From: Aquabacterium sp. OR-4
GTDB lineage: Bacteria; Pseudomonadota; Gammaproteobacteria; Burkholderiales; Burkholderiaceae_C
Direction of reading: 5' to 3'
NCBI RefSeq assembly: GCF_025290835.2
Contig: NZ_JAOCQD020000004.1
Coordinates: forward strand, 186,001 to 250,000
DNA: 64,000 nucleotides
The notes beneath the pieces are model-generated. The model was not told where the DNA came from, did no database searches, and was given only the letters and a program-made list of their open reading frames with translations. Of this stretch, positions 1 through 11,082 are shown piece by piece; position 1 is the stretch's first letter, and each line of letters opens with the position of its first letter. A program made the translations under genes and the position numbers.

Positions 1-1411
1 CAAGACCATTGCCGAGGGCCGGCAGGCCACGCAGATGCCGGGCTTTGCCGCCAGCCTGACGGCCGACGAGATGGCGGCACTGGCGCGCCACATCCGCAGC
101 CCCGTGCTGCCGGCGCCGCGCTGGGACGAGGCCGACATCCGCGCCAGCCAGGTCACGCACCGGGCGCCGCAGGCCCTGCCGGCGCAGCCGCAATGGCGTG
201 CCGACCCGATGAACCTGTTTGTCGTGGTCGAGGCCGGCGACCACCATGTGAGCGTGCTCGACGGCGACCGCTTCACGGTGCTGCACCGCTTTGCCAGCCG
301 CTACGCCCTGCACGGCGGCCCGAAGTTCACGCCCGATGGGCGTTATGTGTTCTTCGGCTCGCGCGACGGCTGGATCAGCAAGTTCGATCTCTACAGCCTG
401 CAGCTGGTGGCCGAGGTGCGCGCCGGCCTGAACATGCGCAACGTGGCGGTGTCGGGCGACGGGCGCTGGGTGCTGGCGGCCAACTACTTTCCGCACACCC
501 TGGTGCTGCTGGATGCCGGGCTGAACCTGGTCAAGACCTACGCCGCCACCACGCGCGACGGCCAGGCCAGCTCACGCGTCTCGGCGGTGTACGACGCGGC
601 GCCGCGCAAGAGCTTTGTGGTGGCGCTCAAGGACATTGCCGAGCTGTGGGAGATCAGCTACGACCGCCAGGCCGAGCCCATCCACGACGGCCTGGTGCAC
701 GACCACCGGCTGGGCGAGGCGCTGCCCACGGCGGGATTTCTGGGTGTGCGCCGCACACCGCTGGACGAGCCGCTGGACGATTTCTTCTTTGACCCGCCCT
801 ACCGCCATGTGCTGGGCGCCACCCGCGCCAAGGCCAGCGGTGAACCCAGCGCGCAGGTTGTCAACCTCGACATCCGCCGCAAGGTGGCGGCCTTGCCGAT
901 TGCCGGCATGCCGCACCTGGGCTCGGGCATCAGCTTTGCGCGCGAGGGCCGCCGCCTGCTGATGAGCCCCAACCTGAAGGACGGCGCGCTGGACATCATC
1001 GACCTCGGCCCCGAGGGCGGCATGGCCGCGCCGGGCGATGCGCGCGCCTGGCAGCGCGTGGGCCGCATCGAGATGCCGGGGCCGGGCTTTTTTGTGCGCA
1101 GCCACGAGGCCAGCCCCTTTGCCTGGGCCGACTCGATGATGAGCCCCGGCGCCAAGGACACGCTGACCATCATCGACAAGCGCAGCCTCAGCGTGGCCGG
1201 CCAGGTGCGCGAGCCGGGCAAGACGCTGGCCCACATCGAGTTCAGCAAGGACGGCCGCCACGCGCTGGCCAGCGTGTGGGAGATGGACGGCGCGCTGATC
1301 GTCTACGACGCCGCCACCTGGAAGGAGATCAAACGCCTGCCGATGCGCAAGCCGGTGGGCAAGTACAACGTGTTCAACAAGATCACGCGCTCGGAAGGCA
1401 CTTCGCACTAG
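1..1411 (+). CDS. nirN: Cytochrome c / heme d1 domain protein, NirN type (5' end missing)
   Basis: The reading frame is open from the left edge, so the N-terminus is lost. The first residues look like the end of a class I cytochrome c domain: the MPGF Met-ligand segment, then a helix ending RHIRSP. The remaining 400 residues form a d1-type eight-bladed propeller with segments such as HGGPKFTPDGRYVFF, MPHLGSG and PGFFVRSHE, ending in PMRKPVGKYNVFNKI. This architecture occurs in NirS and NirN; the details match my recollection of NirN, the periplasmic dehydrogenase that finishes heme d1, better than NirS or the cytochrome-less NirF. A nir operon should lie upstream. NirS is the alternative. Confidence 0.75.
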   Translation, partial: KTIAEGRQATQMPGFAASLTADEMAALARHIRSPVLPAPRWDEADIRASQVTHRAPQALPAQPQWRADPMNLFVVVEAGDHHVSVLDGDRFTVLHRFASRYALHGGPKFTPDGRYVFFGSRDGWISKFDLYSLQLVAEVRAGLNMRNVAVSGDGRWVLAANYFPHTLVLLDAGLNLVKTYAATTRDGQASSRVSAVYDAAPRKSFVVALKDIAELWEISYDRQAEPIHDGLVHDHRLGEALPTAGFLGVRRTPLDEPLDDFFFDPPYRHVLGATRAKASGEPSAQVVNLDIRRKVAALPIAGMPHLGSGISFAREGRRLLMSPNLKDGALDIIDLGPEGGMAAPGDARAWQRVGRIEMPGPGFFVRSHEASPFAWADSMMSPGAKDTLTIIDKRSLSVAGQVREPGKTLAHIEFSKDGRHALASVWEMDGALIVYDAATWKEIKRLPMRKPVGKYNVFNKITRSEGTSH

Positions 1412-1470
1412 GGCCGGTTCGCACTACGGGAACGGTCGCGAAGGCCGGCGGGCCAGGCCGGCCGCGCAGA

Positions 1471-1554
1471 TCAGCACCACAACCAGATGCGGCGCAGCCA
1501 GCCGGGCACGCGGTCGGTCTTGGGGGTGTAGTGCTGGCGCAGGTGGGCGTACAT
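1471..1554 (-). CDS. Possible 27-residue small protein
   Basis: A short frame between convergent nirN and the VOC gene. Its ATG at 1554 is preceded by CAGGAG five bases upstream, an unusually good ribosome site for so small a frame. The peptide starts MYAHLRQHY and ends WLRRIWLWC, so it is basic and Trp-rich at its C-terminus. A longer in-frame start lies seven codons upstream but without the spacing of this one. I do not recognise a family. It may be chance. Confidence 0.3.
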   Translation of the reverse strand: MYAHLRQHYTPKTDRVPGWLRRIWLWC

Positions 1555-1697
1555 CGCAAACTCCTGTTGATTCATCCAGTGTCGATGAGCCGGACTGTAT
1601 AGAACAACAGGTACGGGTGCAAGAGGCCCGGACGGTGGGCGCGGGCCCCGCCGCGGTTGGGCGGGTCAGGCCTTCAGGCGGGCGATCCGGCGCCCCA

Positions 1698-2618
1698 TCA
1701 CCTGGCCTGAACCGGCGCCGCAGCGGGCACCGGCAGGGGCTGCAGCGTGCAGTCGATCCCCAGCCATTGAAGCCGCAGGCCCTGCACCGCCACGCCGGCG
1801 GCGCGGGCACGGGTACACACGGCGGCCGGATCGGCCACCGCCAGCGTGACGCCCACCAGCGCATCGGCCGCCTCGGCTGCATCGACGGCTGCATCGACGG
1901 CGGCACCGTTGGCCGCCGCGGCCGGCGGCCGCACGTCGACGAAGCCCTCGTCCAGCAGCACGCGCCAGCCCGCGCCGTGACGCGCGGCACTGCCGTCGCC
2001 GTCGCCGTCGCCGTCGCCGCGGCCGTCGCCATCGCCACGGCCATCACCATCACCACGGCCATCCGGCAGCGGCAGCGGCAGCGGCGCCGGCCGCGCCAGC
2101 ACCTGCGCCCAGCGCCGTGCCAGCGCCTCGGGCTGGCGCGCGCGCAGGGTCAGGCCCAGCACGCGCTGGCGGCCGGCCTCGCCCGGCTGCACCTGCCAGT
2201 CGGGCCCGCCCCAGCGCCAGGCGGCGGCCGGCCGCGCCTCGTCGAGCGAGACGATGGCGCCGCCGATGTCCTTGGGGTGCAGGTGCATGGCCGCGATGTC
2301 GTCGAACTCGGCCTGCCAGACACGGCGCACGCCCAAGGCGTCGAGCCGCGCGCGCTCGCGGGCCAGGTGGTCGGTCTGCAGGATCAGCATGTAGCCGCCA
2401 TCGCCCTGGCGCGCCAGGTGGCGGCCGCAGGCGGTGTCGGGCCGCAGCGGCGAGACCAGCTCGATGAACTGGTCGCCGAAGCAGAACACCGCGTTGTCGA
2501 TGCCGAACTCGGCCACGCCGGGGTCGCGGTAGGGCGCGGGCAGTTGCAGCACCTGGGCCAGCAGCGCGCGGCCTGGGCCCAGCGCGTGGGTGGCAAGAAC
2601 GATCTGGCGGATGCGCAT
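1698..2618 (-). CDS. VOC (glyoxalase-fold) family protein
   Basis: 306 residues. The N-terminal half, from MRIRQIVLATHALG through GDQFIELVSP, is a glyoxalase/VOC-like beta-alpha-beta-beta-beta unit of the kind used by metal-dependent lyases, isomerases and dioxygenases. A second degenerate unit follows. Between them, at about residues 185-215, is a low-complexity RGDGDG-rich linker made by a gccgtc-type hexanucleotide repeat (about 1990-2062). The start has GGAGAG seven bases upstream. It is transcribed toward nirN and away from the apionate locus. The substrate is unknown. Confidence 0.65.
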   Translation of the reverse strand: MRIRQIVLATHALGPGRALLAQVLQLPAPYRDPGVAEFGIDNAVFCFGDQFIELVSPLRPDTACGRHLARQGDGGYMLILQTDHLARERARLDALGVRRVWQAEFDDIAAMHLHPKDIGGAIVSLDEARPAAAWRWGGPDWQVQPGEAGRQRVLGLTLRARQPEALARRWAQVLARPAPLPLPLPDGRGDGDGRGDGDGRGDGDGDGDGSAARHGAGWRVLLDEGFVDVRPPAAAANGAAVDAAVDAAEAADALVGVTLAVADPAAVCTRARAAGVAVQGLRLQWLGIDCTLQPLPVPAAAPVQAR

Positions 2619-2635
2619 GCAGGGCTCTCCGGGTG

Positions 2636-2684
2636 GGTGGCCGGGCTGGGTCGGTGGCCGGGCGGGGTCGGTGGCCGGGCTGGG
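2636..2684. repeat. 17-bp tandem repeat
   Basis: Just under three copies of GGTGGCCGGGCTGGGTC lie head to tail just upstream of the VOC gene, in the divergent intergenic region before the ApnO-like gene. They are close enough to be identical except one T/G change. Confidence 0.8.
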
Positions 2685-2774
2685 AGCGCGGCCGGCGGGG
2701 GCGGATGGGGCGGATCGTCGGCCCGGCGCGCGTGCCGGCCTGTCACGCGCGGATCAGGGCAAACCCGGTTCTCG

Positions 2775-2814
2775 ATCAAATCATCAGCTCACATACTCAT
2801 CACACCAGTTTGAT
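2775..2814. promoter_or_regulatory. AT-rich leader with inverted repeat before the apionate-type operon
   Basis: The 100 bases before the ApnO-like gene are visibly poorer in GC than their surroundings and carry ATCAAA (2775-2780) and its inverse TTTGAT (2809-2814), 28 bases apart. This could be the operator for the GntR regulator at the operon's end, or simply promoter DNA. No clear -35/-10 pair was identified. Confidence 0.25.
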
Positions 2815-2856
2815 GCTTTGTTGACCTCGGTCTGCTTCAGTGAGGAATGTCCAGCC

Positions 2857-3687
2857 ATGAACCCCAAGATCGCGCTGTTCGGCGCCGGCGGCAAGATGGG
2901 GGTGCGCCTGTCGCGCAACCTGATCGGCTCGCCCTACACCGTGGCCCATGTGGAGCCCGGCGCCGCTGGCCGCCAGCGCCTGCACGACGAACTGGGCATC
3001 AGCGCCCAGCCGGCCGACACCGCGCTGGCCGGCGCCCAGGTGGTGGTGCTGGCCGTGCCCGACACGCTGATCGGCCGGCTGGCCGCCGAGATCGCGCCGC
3101 AGCTGCAGCCCGGCACCCTGGTGATCACGCTGGACGCGGCCGCGCCCTTTGCCGGCCACCTGCCGGCGCGGCCCGACCTCAGCTACTTCGTCACCCACCC
3201 CTGCCACCCCACGATCTTCAGCCCCGAGGTGCACACCCCCGGCGCGCCCGACTACTTCGGCGGCGGCACGGCGCCGCAAAGCATCGTCAATGCGCTGATG
3301 CAGGGCCCTGAAGCGCATTACGCGCTGGGCGAGGCCATCGCCCGCACGCTGTACCAGCCCATCCTGCGCAGCTACCGGGTCACGGTTGATCAGATGGCGC
3401 TGCTGGAGCCGGGCCTCAGCGAAACCGTCTGCGCCACCCTGCTCGACACCATGCGCGAGGCCATGGACGAGGTGGTGGCCCGCGGCGTGCCGGCCGACTG
3501 CGCGCGCGACTTCCTGCTGGGCCACATGACCATCCTGGCCGCGGTGATCTTCAAGCAGATCCCCGGCCAGTTCAGCGATGCCTGCAACAAGGCCATCGTC
3601 AACGGCAAGCCGCGCCTGCTGCGCGACGACTGGCGCCAGGTCTTCGACCGCGAAGAGATCGCCGAGAGCATCCGCCGCATCACCTGA
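2857..3687 (+). CDS. apnO: D-apionate oxidoisomerase-like NAD-dependent enzyme
   Basis: 276 residues. The N-terminus is a Rossmann fold (IALFGAGGKMGVRLSRNL), followed by VVLAVPD at about residue 65 and a helical C-terminal half with PGLSETVCATL and GHMTILAAVIFKQIPGQFSDACNKAI, as in the phosphogluconate-dehydrogenase-like family that includes ApnO. ApnO oxidises and isomerises D-apionate to 3-oxo-isoapionate. The assignment rests mainly on the neighbours: a RuBisCO-like protein and a DUF1537 kinase downstream, as in described apionate pathways. The start follows GAGG at fair spacing. A different sugar acid substrate is possible. Confidence 0.6.
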   Translation: MNPKIALFGAGGKMGVRLSRNLIGSPYTVAHVEPGAAGRQRLHDELGISAQPADTALAGAQVVVLAVPDTLIGRLAAEIAPQLQPGTLVITLDAAAPFAGHLPARPDLSYFVTHPCHPTIFSPEVHTPGAPDYFGGGTAPQSIVNALMQGPEAHYALGEAIARTLYQPILRSYRVTVDQMALLEPGLSETVCATLLDTMREAMDEVVARGVPADCARDFLLGHMTILAAVIFKQIPGQFSDACNKAIVNGKPRLLRDDWRQVFDREEIAESIRRIT

Positions 3688-3781
3688 GCGCGCGCCGCGC
3701 CAGGACACCCGGGCACCCGGGTGCCCGGGCCGGGCCCTGGCGCTGATCGCCACCACCACAAGCCACGAAGGAGACAAGACC

Positions 3782-4774
3782 ATGACCCGCTCCACACAGC
3801 GTCCGCTGCGCGCCCTGCGCGCCACCCTGGCCGCCCTGCTGGCCACCGGCGCCGGCCTGGCCGCAGCCCAGACGGTGCTGAAGATCGGCTACACGCCGCC
3901 CACCGCCTCGCACTACGGGGTGGGCGCCACGGTGTTCTGCGACGAGATCACCAAGGGCACGGCCAACCGCTACAGCTGCCAGCACTTTCCCAGCAGCGCG
4001 CTGGGTGGCGAGCGCGAGATGATCGAGGCGGTGCAGCTGGGCACGCAGGATCTGGTCAACACCTCCACCGGGCCGCTGGGCAACTTCGTGCCCGAGACGC
4101 GCATCGTCGACATCCCGTTCCTGTTTCGCGACTACGAGCACGCGCGCAAGGTGATGGACGGCCCGATCGGCCAGGAGCTGCTGAAGAAGATGCAGGCCAA
4201 GGGCCTGGTCGGCCTGGCCTGGACCGAGAACGGCTTTCGCCACATGACCAACAGCAAGCGCCCCATCGTGCAGGCCACCGATGCCGCCGGCCTGAAGCTG
4301 CGCACCATGGAGAACAAGGTGCACATGGAGGGCTACAAGACCTTCGGCCTGCTGCCCACGCCGATGGCGTTTCCCGAGCTGTTCGGCGCGCTGCAGCAGG
4401 GCACGGTGGACGGGCAGGAGAACCCGATCCCGGTGATCCTGGCCAGCAAGTTCAGCCAGGTGCAAAAGCACCTGTCGCTGACCGGCCATGTGTACTCGCC
4501 GGCGGTGATCATCGTGTCGGCACCGGTGTGGAGCAAGCTGTCCGAGGCCGACAAGAAGGTCTTCACCGAGGCCGCCAAAAAGGCCGCCGTGGCCCAGCGC
4601 AAAAAGGTCAACGACGACGAGGCCAACGGCATCGCCCAGCTGCGCAAGGACGGCATGCAGGTGGTGGAGAAGGTCGACGGCGACAGCTTCCGCAAGGCCG
4701 TGACGCCGGCCTATGCCAACTTCGCCAAGGAGTTCGGCGCCGACAGGATCGCCGCCATCCAGGCCGTGCAGTGA
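3782..4774 (+). CDS. TRAP transporter solute-binding protein (DctP family)
   Basis: 330 residues with an N-terminal signal peptide (basic start, Ala/Leu core, cleavage near GLAAAQ). The mature protein shows DctP features: SSALGGEREMIEAVQLGTQD, the FRHMTNSKRPI region, a LRTMEN motif that usually carries the carboxylate-binding Arg, and LQQGTVDGQENP. It should capture an organic or sugar acid in the periplasm. GAAGGAGA lies upstream of the ATG. No DctQ or DctM gene is adjacent, so the membrane part must be encoded elsewhere or be lost. Its position between apnO and oiaX suggests apionate or a related acid as ligand. Confidence 0.85.
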   Translation: MTRSTQRPLRALRATLAALLATGAGLAAAQTVLKIGYTPPTASHYGVGATVFCDEITKGTANRYSCQHFPSSALGGEREMIEAVQLGTQDLVNTSTGPLGNFVPETRIVDIPFLFRDYEHARKVMDGPIGQELLKKMQAKGLVGLAWTENGFRHMTNSKRPIVQATDAAGLKLRTMENKVHMEGYKTFGLLPTPMAFPELFGALQQGTVDGQENPIPVILASKFSQVQKHLSLTGHVYSPAVIIVSAPVWSKLSEADKKVFTEAAKKAAVAQRKKVNDDEANGIAQLRKDGMQVVEKVDGDSFRKAVTPAYANFAKEFGADRIAAIQAVQ

Positions 4775-4796
4775 CCCGCCCAGCCCAACCCAGCCA

Positions 4797-6065
4797 ATGA
4801 GCGACCCCACACCCCGCAGCGACGACGGCCGCATCCACGCACGCTACTGGCTCGAAACCCCGCTCACTCCCGGCCGCGCGGCCGAGATCATTGCCGGCGA
4901 GCAGTCCAGCGGCACCTTTCTGGCCCTGGCCAACGAGACCGCCGCGCTGAAGGCGCGCTCGGGCGCGCGGGTGGAGTCGCTGCAGGTGCTGGCCGTGGTC
5001 GATGCACCCAGCCTGCCGGGCCGCTACCCGCCGGGCAGCCGCTTCACGCGCTGCACGCTCGAGCTGTCGTGGCCGCTCGAGAACCTGGGCCCCTCGCTGC
5101 CCAACCTGCTGGCCACCATCGCCGGCAACCTGTTCGAGCTGCAGTGCGTCTCGGGCCTGCGGCTGCAGGCCCTGCGCCTGCCGCCGGCCTTTGCCGCGGC
5201 CTGCCCCGGCCCGGCTTTCGGCATTGCCGGCACGCGGCGCCTGGCCGGCGTGGCCCGCGGCCCGCTGATCGGCACCATCATCAAGCCCAGCGTGGGCCTG
5301 TCGCCCGAGCAGACGGCGCTCGAAGTGCGCCAGCTGATCGCCGGCGGCATCGACTTCATCAAGGACGACGAGCTGCAGGCCGACGGCCCGCACTGCCCCT
5401 TCGACGCGCGTGTGCGCGCCGTGATGCGCGAGGTGCGCGAGGGCGCGCAGCGCCACGGCCGCCAGGCCATGGTGGCCTTCAACCTGACCGGCGAGCTCGA
5501 CGAGATGCGCCGCCGCCACGACCTGGTGCTGGCCGAAGGCGGCAGCTGCGTGATGGCCAGCCTGAACAGCATCGGCCTGGTCGGCCTGCGCGCCTTGCGC
5601 CAGCACAGCGCCCTGCCCATCCACGCCCACCGCAACGGCTGGGGCAGCCTCAGCCGCCATCCGGCGCTGGGCTGGGACTACGCACCCTGGCAGATGCTGT
5701 GGCGCCTGGCCGGCGCCGACCACCTGCATGTCAACGGCCTGGACAACAAGTTCAGTGAGAGCAATGCCGAGGTGGCCGCCGCCGCCCAGGCCGTGCTGGC
5801 GCCGCTGTGGCCCGAGGCGCCGATGGCGGCCATGCCGGTGTTCAGCTCGGGCCAGACCGGCCGCGTGGCCGCCGCCACGCTGGCCGTCACCGGCAGCAGC
5901 GACCTGATCTTTGCCGCTGGCGGCGGCATCTTCGGCCACCCCGGTGGCGTGGCCGCCGGCGTGACCGCGCTGCGCCAGGCCTGGCAGGCCGCCGAGGCCG
6001 GCGTGGCGCTGGAGGTGCAGGCCGCGCAGCAGCCCGAGCTGCGCGCGGCGCTGGGTTTCTGGTGA
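4797..6065 (+). CDS. oiaX: RuBisCO-like protein (3-oxo-isoapionate-4-phosphate transcarboxylase/hydrolase type)
   Basis: 422 residues of RuBisCO large-subunit fold. Visible motifs are GTIIKPSVGLSP at about 160 (the KP Lys of loop 1), GGIDFIKDDE at about 183-192 (the Lys and Asp-Asp-Glu metal-binding segment), HRNGWG and SSGQTG. In the described apionate pathway such a protein splits 3-oxo-isoapionate 4-phosphate to 3-phosphoglycerate and glycolate. The start is the ATG 22 bases after dctP, chosen over an upstream in-frame ATG that lies inside dctP. The kinase gene overlaps or abuts its end. Its membership in the RLP superfamily is firm; the exact reaction is inferred from context. Confidence 0.7.
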   Translation: MSDPTPRSDDGRIHARYWLETPLTPGRAAEIIAGEQSSGTFLALANETAALKARSGARVESLQVLAVVDAPSLPGRYPPGSRFTRCTLELSWPLENLGPSLPNLLATIAGNLFELQCVSGLRLQALRLPPAFAAACPGPAFGIAGTRRLAGVARGPLIGTIIKPSVGLSPEQTALEVRQLIAGGIDFIKDDELQADGPHCPFDARVRAVMREVREGAQRHGRQAMVAFNLTGELDEMRRRHDLVLAEGGSCVMASLNSIGLVGLRALRQHSALPIHAHRNGWGSLSRHPALGWDYAPWQMLWRLAGADHLHVNGLDNKFSESNAEVAAAAQAVLAPLWPEAPMAAMPVFSSGQTGRVAAATLAVTGSSDLIFAAGGGIFGHPGGVAAGVTALRQAWQAAEAGVALEVQAAQQPELRAALGFW

Positions 6066-6076
6066 GCGGCCCGGCC

Positions 6077-7555
6077 ATGGCCGACGCCAGGCACCCGGGC
6101 GCGCCCGGCCACGCGCCAGACGCCTGGCCCGCCGGCCCGCTGCTGGCCTACTGCGCCGACGACTTCACCGGCGCCACCGACGTGATGGAGGCCTTCACCG
6201 CGGCCGGGGTGTCCACGGTGCTGTTTCTGGCGCCGCCCGCGCCGCACTGGGTGCAGCGCTTTGCCGGCGTGCGCTGCATCGGCCTGGCCACCACGGCGCG
6301 CGGCCAGTCGCTCGCGTGGATGGACACCCACCTGCCCGAGGCCTATGCGCGGCTGCGTGCCTTCGGCGCACCGCTGCTGCAGTACAAGCTGTGCTCCACC
6401 TTCGACTCGGCGCCGCACATCGGCTCGATCGGCCGCGCCATCGACCTGGGCATCCAGGCGCAGGGCGGGCGCTGGTCGCCGATGGTGGTGGCGGCGCCGC
6501 GGCTGCGCCGCTACCAGGCCTTCGGCAACCTGTTCGCGGCGGTGGACGGCACCGCCCACCGGCTCGACCGCCACCCCACCATGAGCCGCCACCCGGTCAC
6601 GCCGATGGCCGAGGCCGATCTGCGCCGGCACCTGGCCGCCCAGACCCCGCGCCGCAGCGCCCTGATCGACCTGGTGCAGCTGAAGGCCGGCCAGGGCAGC
6701 GCGCAGCTGCAGGCCCTGATCGACGGCGCCGCGGGCGACGACACCCCGGTGGTGCTGCTCGACGTGGTGGACGAGGACACCCTGGCCGCCGCCGGCGCAC
6801 TGGTGTGGCAGGGCCGCGGCCAGGGCCTGTTCACGGCCGCCTCGTCGGGCCTGCAGGATGCGCTGGCCGCGCACTGGCGCGCCCGCGGCTGGCTGCCCGC
6901 CGCGCCCGGCCTGCCGCAGGCCGCGCCGGTGGCGGCCGTTGCCGCGGTCAGCGGCAGCTGCTCGCCGGTGACCGCCGCGCAGATCGCCTGGGCCCGCGCC
7001 CAGGGCTTTGCCGTGCTGCGCCTGGACATCGCCGCCGCGCTGCGGCCCGGGCCACCGCGCGATGGCCCGCCTGAGGGCACGGGCTCCCACACAAACGCAC
7101 AGACGGGCGCCGGCTCGCCCGAGGTACAGCGCCTGGTCGACGCCGCGGCCCAGGCGCTGGCCCAGGGCCGCAGCCCGCTGGTGCATTCGGCCGAGGGCCC
7201 CGACGACCCGGCCGTGACCGGCTTTGACGCCCTGGCCGCCGCCGCCGGCCTGAGCCGCGATGCGGCCGCGCGGCAGGTGGGCGAGAGCCTGGCCGAGGTG
7301 ATGCGCCGCCTGCTCGAGCGTGTGCCCGCCTTGCGCCGCGTGGCGGTGGCCGGCGGCGACAGCTCGGGCGCCGTGGCCGGTGCGCTGGGCATCGCGGCGC
7401 TCGACATCGAGGCCGGCCTGGTGCCCGGCGCGCCGCTGTGCCGCGCCTGGTCGGACCACGCCGCGCGCCAGGGCCTGCAGGTGGTGCTCAAGGGCGGCCA
7501 GATGGGCGCGGCCGACTTCTTCGGCCGCCTGCGCGCCGGCCGTTCGCCAGACTGA
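6077..7555 (+). CDS. oiaK: Four-carbon acid sugar kinase family protein (3-oxo-isoapionate kinase type)
   Basis: 492 residues of the DUF1537/OtnK family. The N-terminal domain has AYCADDFTGATDVMEAF, the acid-binding signature. The C-terminal ATP-binding domain has AVSGSCSPVTAAQI and VAGGDSSGAVAGALGI. The expected role is phosphorylation of 3-oxo-isoapionate to feed the RuBisCO-like enzyme. ATG 6077 is used; an in-frame GTG at 6062 would overlap the oiaX stop as GTGA and is an equally plausible coupled start. An insert at about residues 325-345 is family-variable. Confidence 0.7.
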   Translation: MADARHPGAPGHAPDAWPAGPLLAYCADDFTGATDVMEAFTAAGVSTVLFLAPPAPHWVQRFAGVRCIGLATTARGQSLAWMDTHLPEAYARLRAFGAPLLQYKLCSTFDSAPHIGSIGRAIDLGIQAQGGRWSPMVVAAPRLRRYQAFGNLFAAVDGTAHRLDRHPTMSRHPVTPMAEADLRRHLAAQTPRRSALIDLVQLKAGQGSAQLQALIDGAAGDDTPVVLLDVVDEDTLAAAGALVWQGRGQGLFTAASSGLQDALAAHWRARGWLPAAPGLPQAAPVAAVAAVSGSCSPVTAAQIAWARAQGFAVLRLDIAAALRPGPPRDGPPEGTGSHTNAQTGAGSPEVQRLVDAAAQALAQGRSPLVHSAEGPDDPAVTGFDALAAAAGLSRDAAARQVGESLAEVMRRLLERVPALRRVAVAGGDSSGAVAGALGIAALDIEAGLVPGAPLCRAWSDHAARQGLQVVLKGGQMGAADFFGRLRAGRSPD

Positions 7556-7643
7556 TCGCGGCCCGGCCGAAGCGGCCGAAGCGGCCGCGGCGGCCGTGAA
7601 GGTGACTGTGAACGTGGCCGCGAACGTGACCGGGAAGGTGCCC

Positions 7644-8428
7644 ATGGCAAAGACCGGTGTGGCGCAAGCCTTGCGCTATCCTCATCCGATGACAGGCGAC
7701 CCGATCCAGCGCCGCAAGCTCTACCAGGAAGTGCTTGCCCGGCTGCAAGAGCGCATCCGCAGCGGCGAGCTGGCCCCCGGCGACCACCTGCCCTCCGAGC
7801 GCGAGCTGATGGCCTTCTACGGCGTGGGCCGCCCCGCCGTGCGCGAGGCGCTGCAGGAGCTGGCGCGCTCGGGCATCGTCGAGATCTCGCATGGCGAGCG
7901 CGCGCGTGTGGTGGTGCCCACCGCGCAGCTGCTGATCGCGCAGATTGCCGGCGGCGCCCAGCACCTGCTGCGCATGCAGCCCGACATGCTGGGCCACCTG
8001 AAGGAGGCGCGCGTGTTTCTCGAGGCCGGCCTGGCCCGCCTGGCCGCCGAACGCGCCACGCCGGCCGACGTGGCGCGGCTGCGCCAGCGCCTGGCCGAGC
8101 ACCGTGCCTCGCTGGCCGCGCTGGATCAGTTCCTGAACCGCGACATGGCCTTTCACCGCGAGATCGCGGCCGTGGCCGGCAACCCGATCTTTCCGGCCAT
8201 CGTCGAGGCGCTGTTCAACTGGGCCAGCGAGTACTACCGCTCGATCGTGCGCGCCCCCGGCGCCGAAAGCCTCACGCTGGCCGAGCACGAGCGCATCGTC
8301 GAGGCCATTGCCGCGCATGACGCCGCCGGCGCCGAGCAGGCCATGCGCGATCACCTGCTGCGCGCCAATGCGCTGTACCGCCAGGCCGATGCGCCGGCGG
8401 CCCGCGGCACGGCCGCGCCGGCCGCTGC

Positions 8429-8453
<25 letters not shown>
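7644..8453 (+). CDS. GntR/FadR-family transcriptional regulator (NanR-like)
   Basis: 269 residues. The winged-helix domain begins at RRKLYQEVLARLQERI and includes LPSERELMAFYGVGRPAVREAL; the C-terminal all-helical FCD domain contains EARVFLEAGLARLA and LNRDMAFHREIA with the His/Asp residues typical of metal-binding FCD domains. It is probably the local repressor for the sugar-acid genes, relieved by a pathway intermediate. The start MAKTGV follows GGAAGG at good spacing; a second ATG 15 codons later (MTGDPIQ) is nearer the family's usual N-terminus. It converges with the next minus-strand gene and overlaps it tail to tail by 25 bases. Confidence 0.8.
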
Positions 8454-10703
<2,250 letters not shown>

Positions 10704-10945
10704 GCTCGGGTCTCCAGGGGGCGCCGGCCGGCCGCAGGGGCGGGGCCTGGCGCCGGGTTGTTCAGCGGCCGCGCATGCTGCGGGGCAGGCCCTTCACCGG
10801 CCATCCCGTGCAAACCCCGGGCGCTGCTGCAGGCTGGCGCAGCCGGGCCGAAGCTTGCTCCAGGCTGTCACCGGCGCGCCCGCGCCACCGGCGTGCAGCA
10901 CCGGCCTGCGGCGGCCCGGCCGGCCGCCGGCCCGGCTGTCGAATT

Positions 10946-10961
10946 TGTCGTGAACCAGACC
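10946..10961 (+). promoter_or_regulatory. Imperfect NifA upstream activator site before nifB
   Basis: TGT, ten bases, then ACC, one base off the consensus TGT-N10-ACA. It lies about 80 bases upstream of the -24 box at 11027, a normal distance for NifA. The region 10704-10945 otherwise shows nothing clear. Confidence 0.35.
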
Positions 10962-11026
10962 ACGGCCCACAGCCGCGACATCGCGGCAAGCCATTGATTT
11001 TCAACACGTTTTCTCTTGGCGATGGC

Positions 11027-11043
11027 TGGCACGCGTCTCGCAA
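11027..11043 (+). promoter_or_regulatory. Sigma-54 (-24/-12) promoter of nifB
   Basis: TGGCACG-CGTC-TCGCA, with the GG and GC doublets exactly 12 bases apart as sigma-54 requires. The -12 box is TCGC and not TTGC, which usually means weaker closed-complex binding. The start of transcription should be about 11053, 30 bases before the nifB ATG. Confidence 0.7.
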
Positions 11044-11082
11044 TGACGAGGCATCACACCCCCCACTCTCGAGGCCCGTGAC

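Noticed and set aside
3680..4834. 384-codon open frame antisense to the TRAP binding protein
   Set aside because: Very high GC creates long antisense frames; the protein is His/Leu/Gly/Ala-rich without domain features and the plus strand has a clear DctP gene.
5678..7645. 655-codon minus-strand frame over the RuBisCO-like and kinase genes
   Set aside because: Shadow of real genes on the plus strand; composition is Arg/Ala/Gly/His noise.
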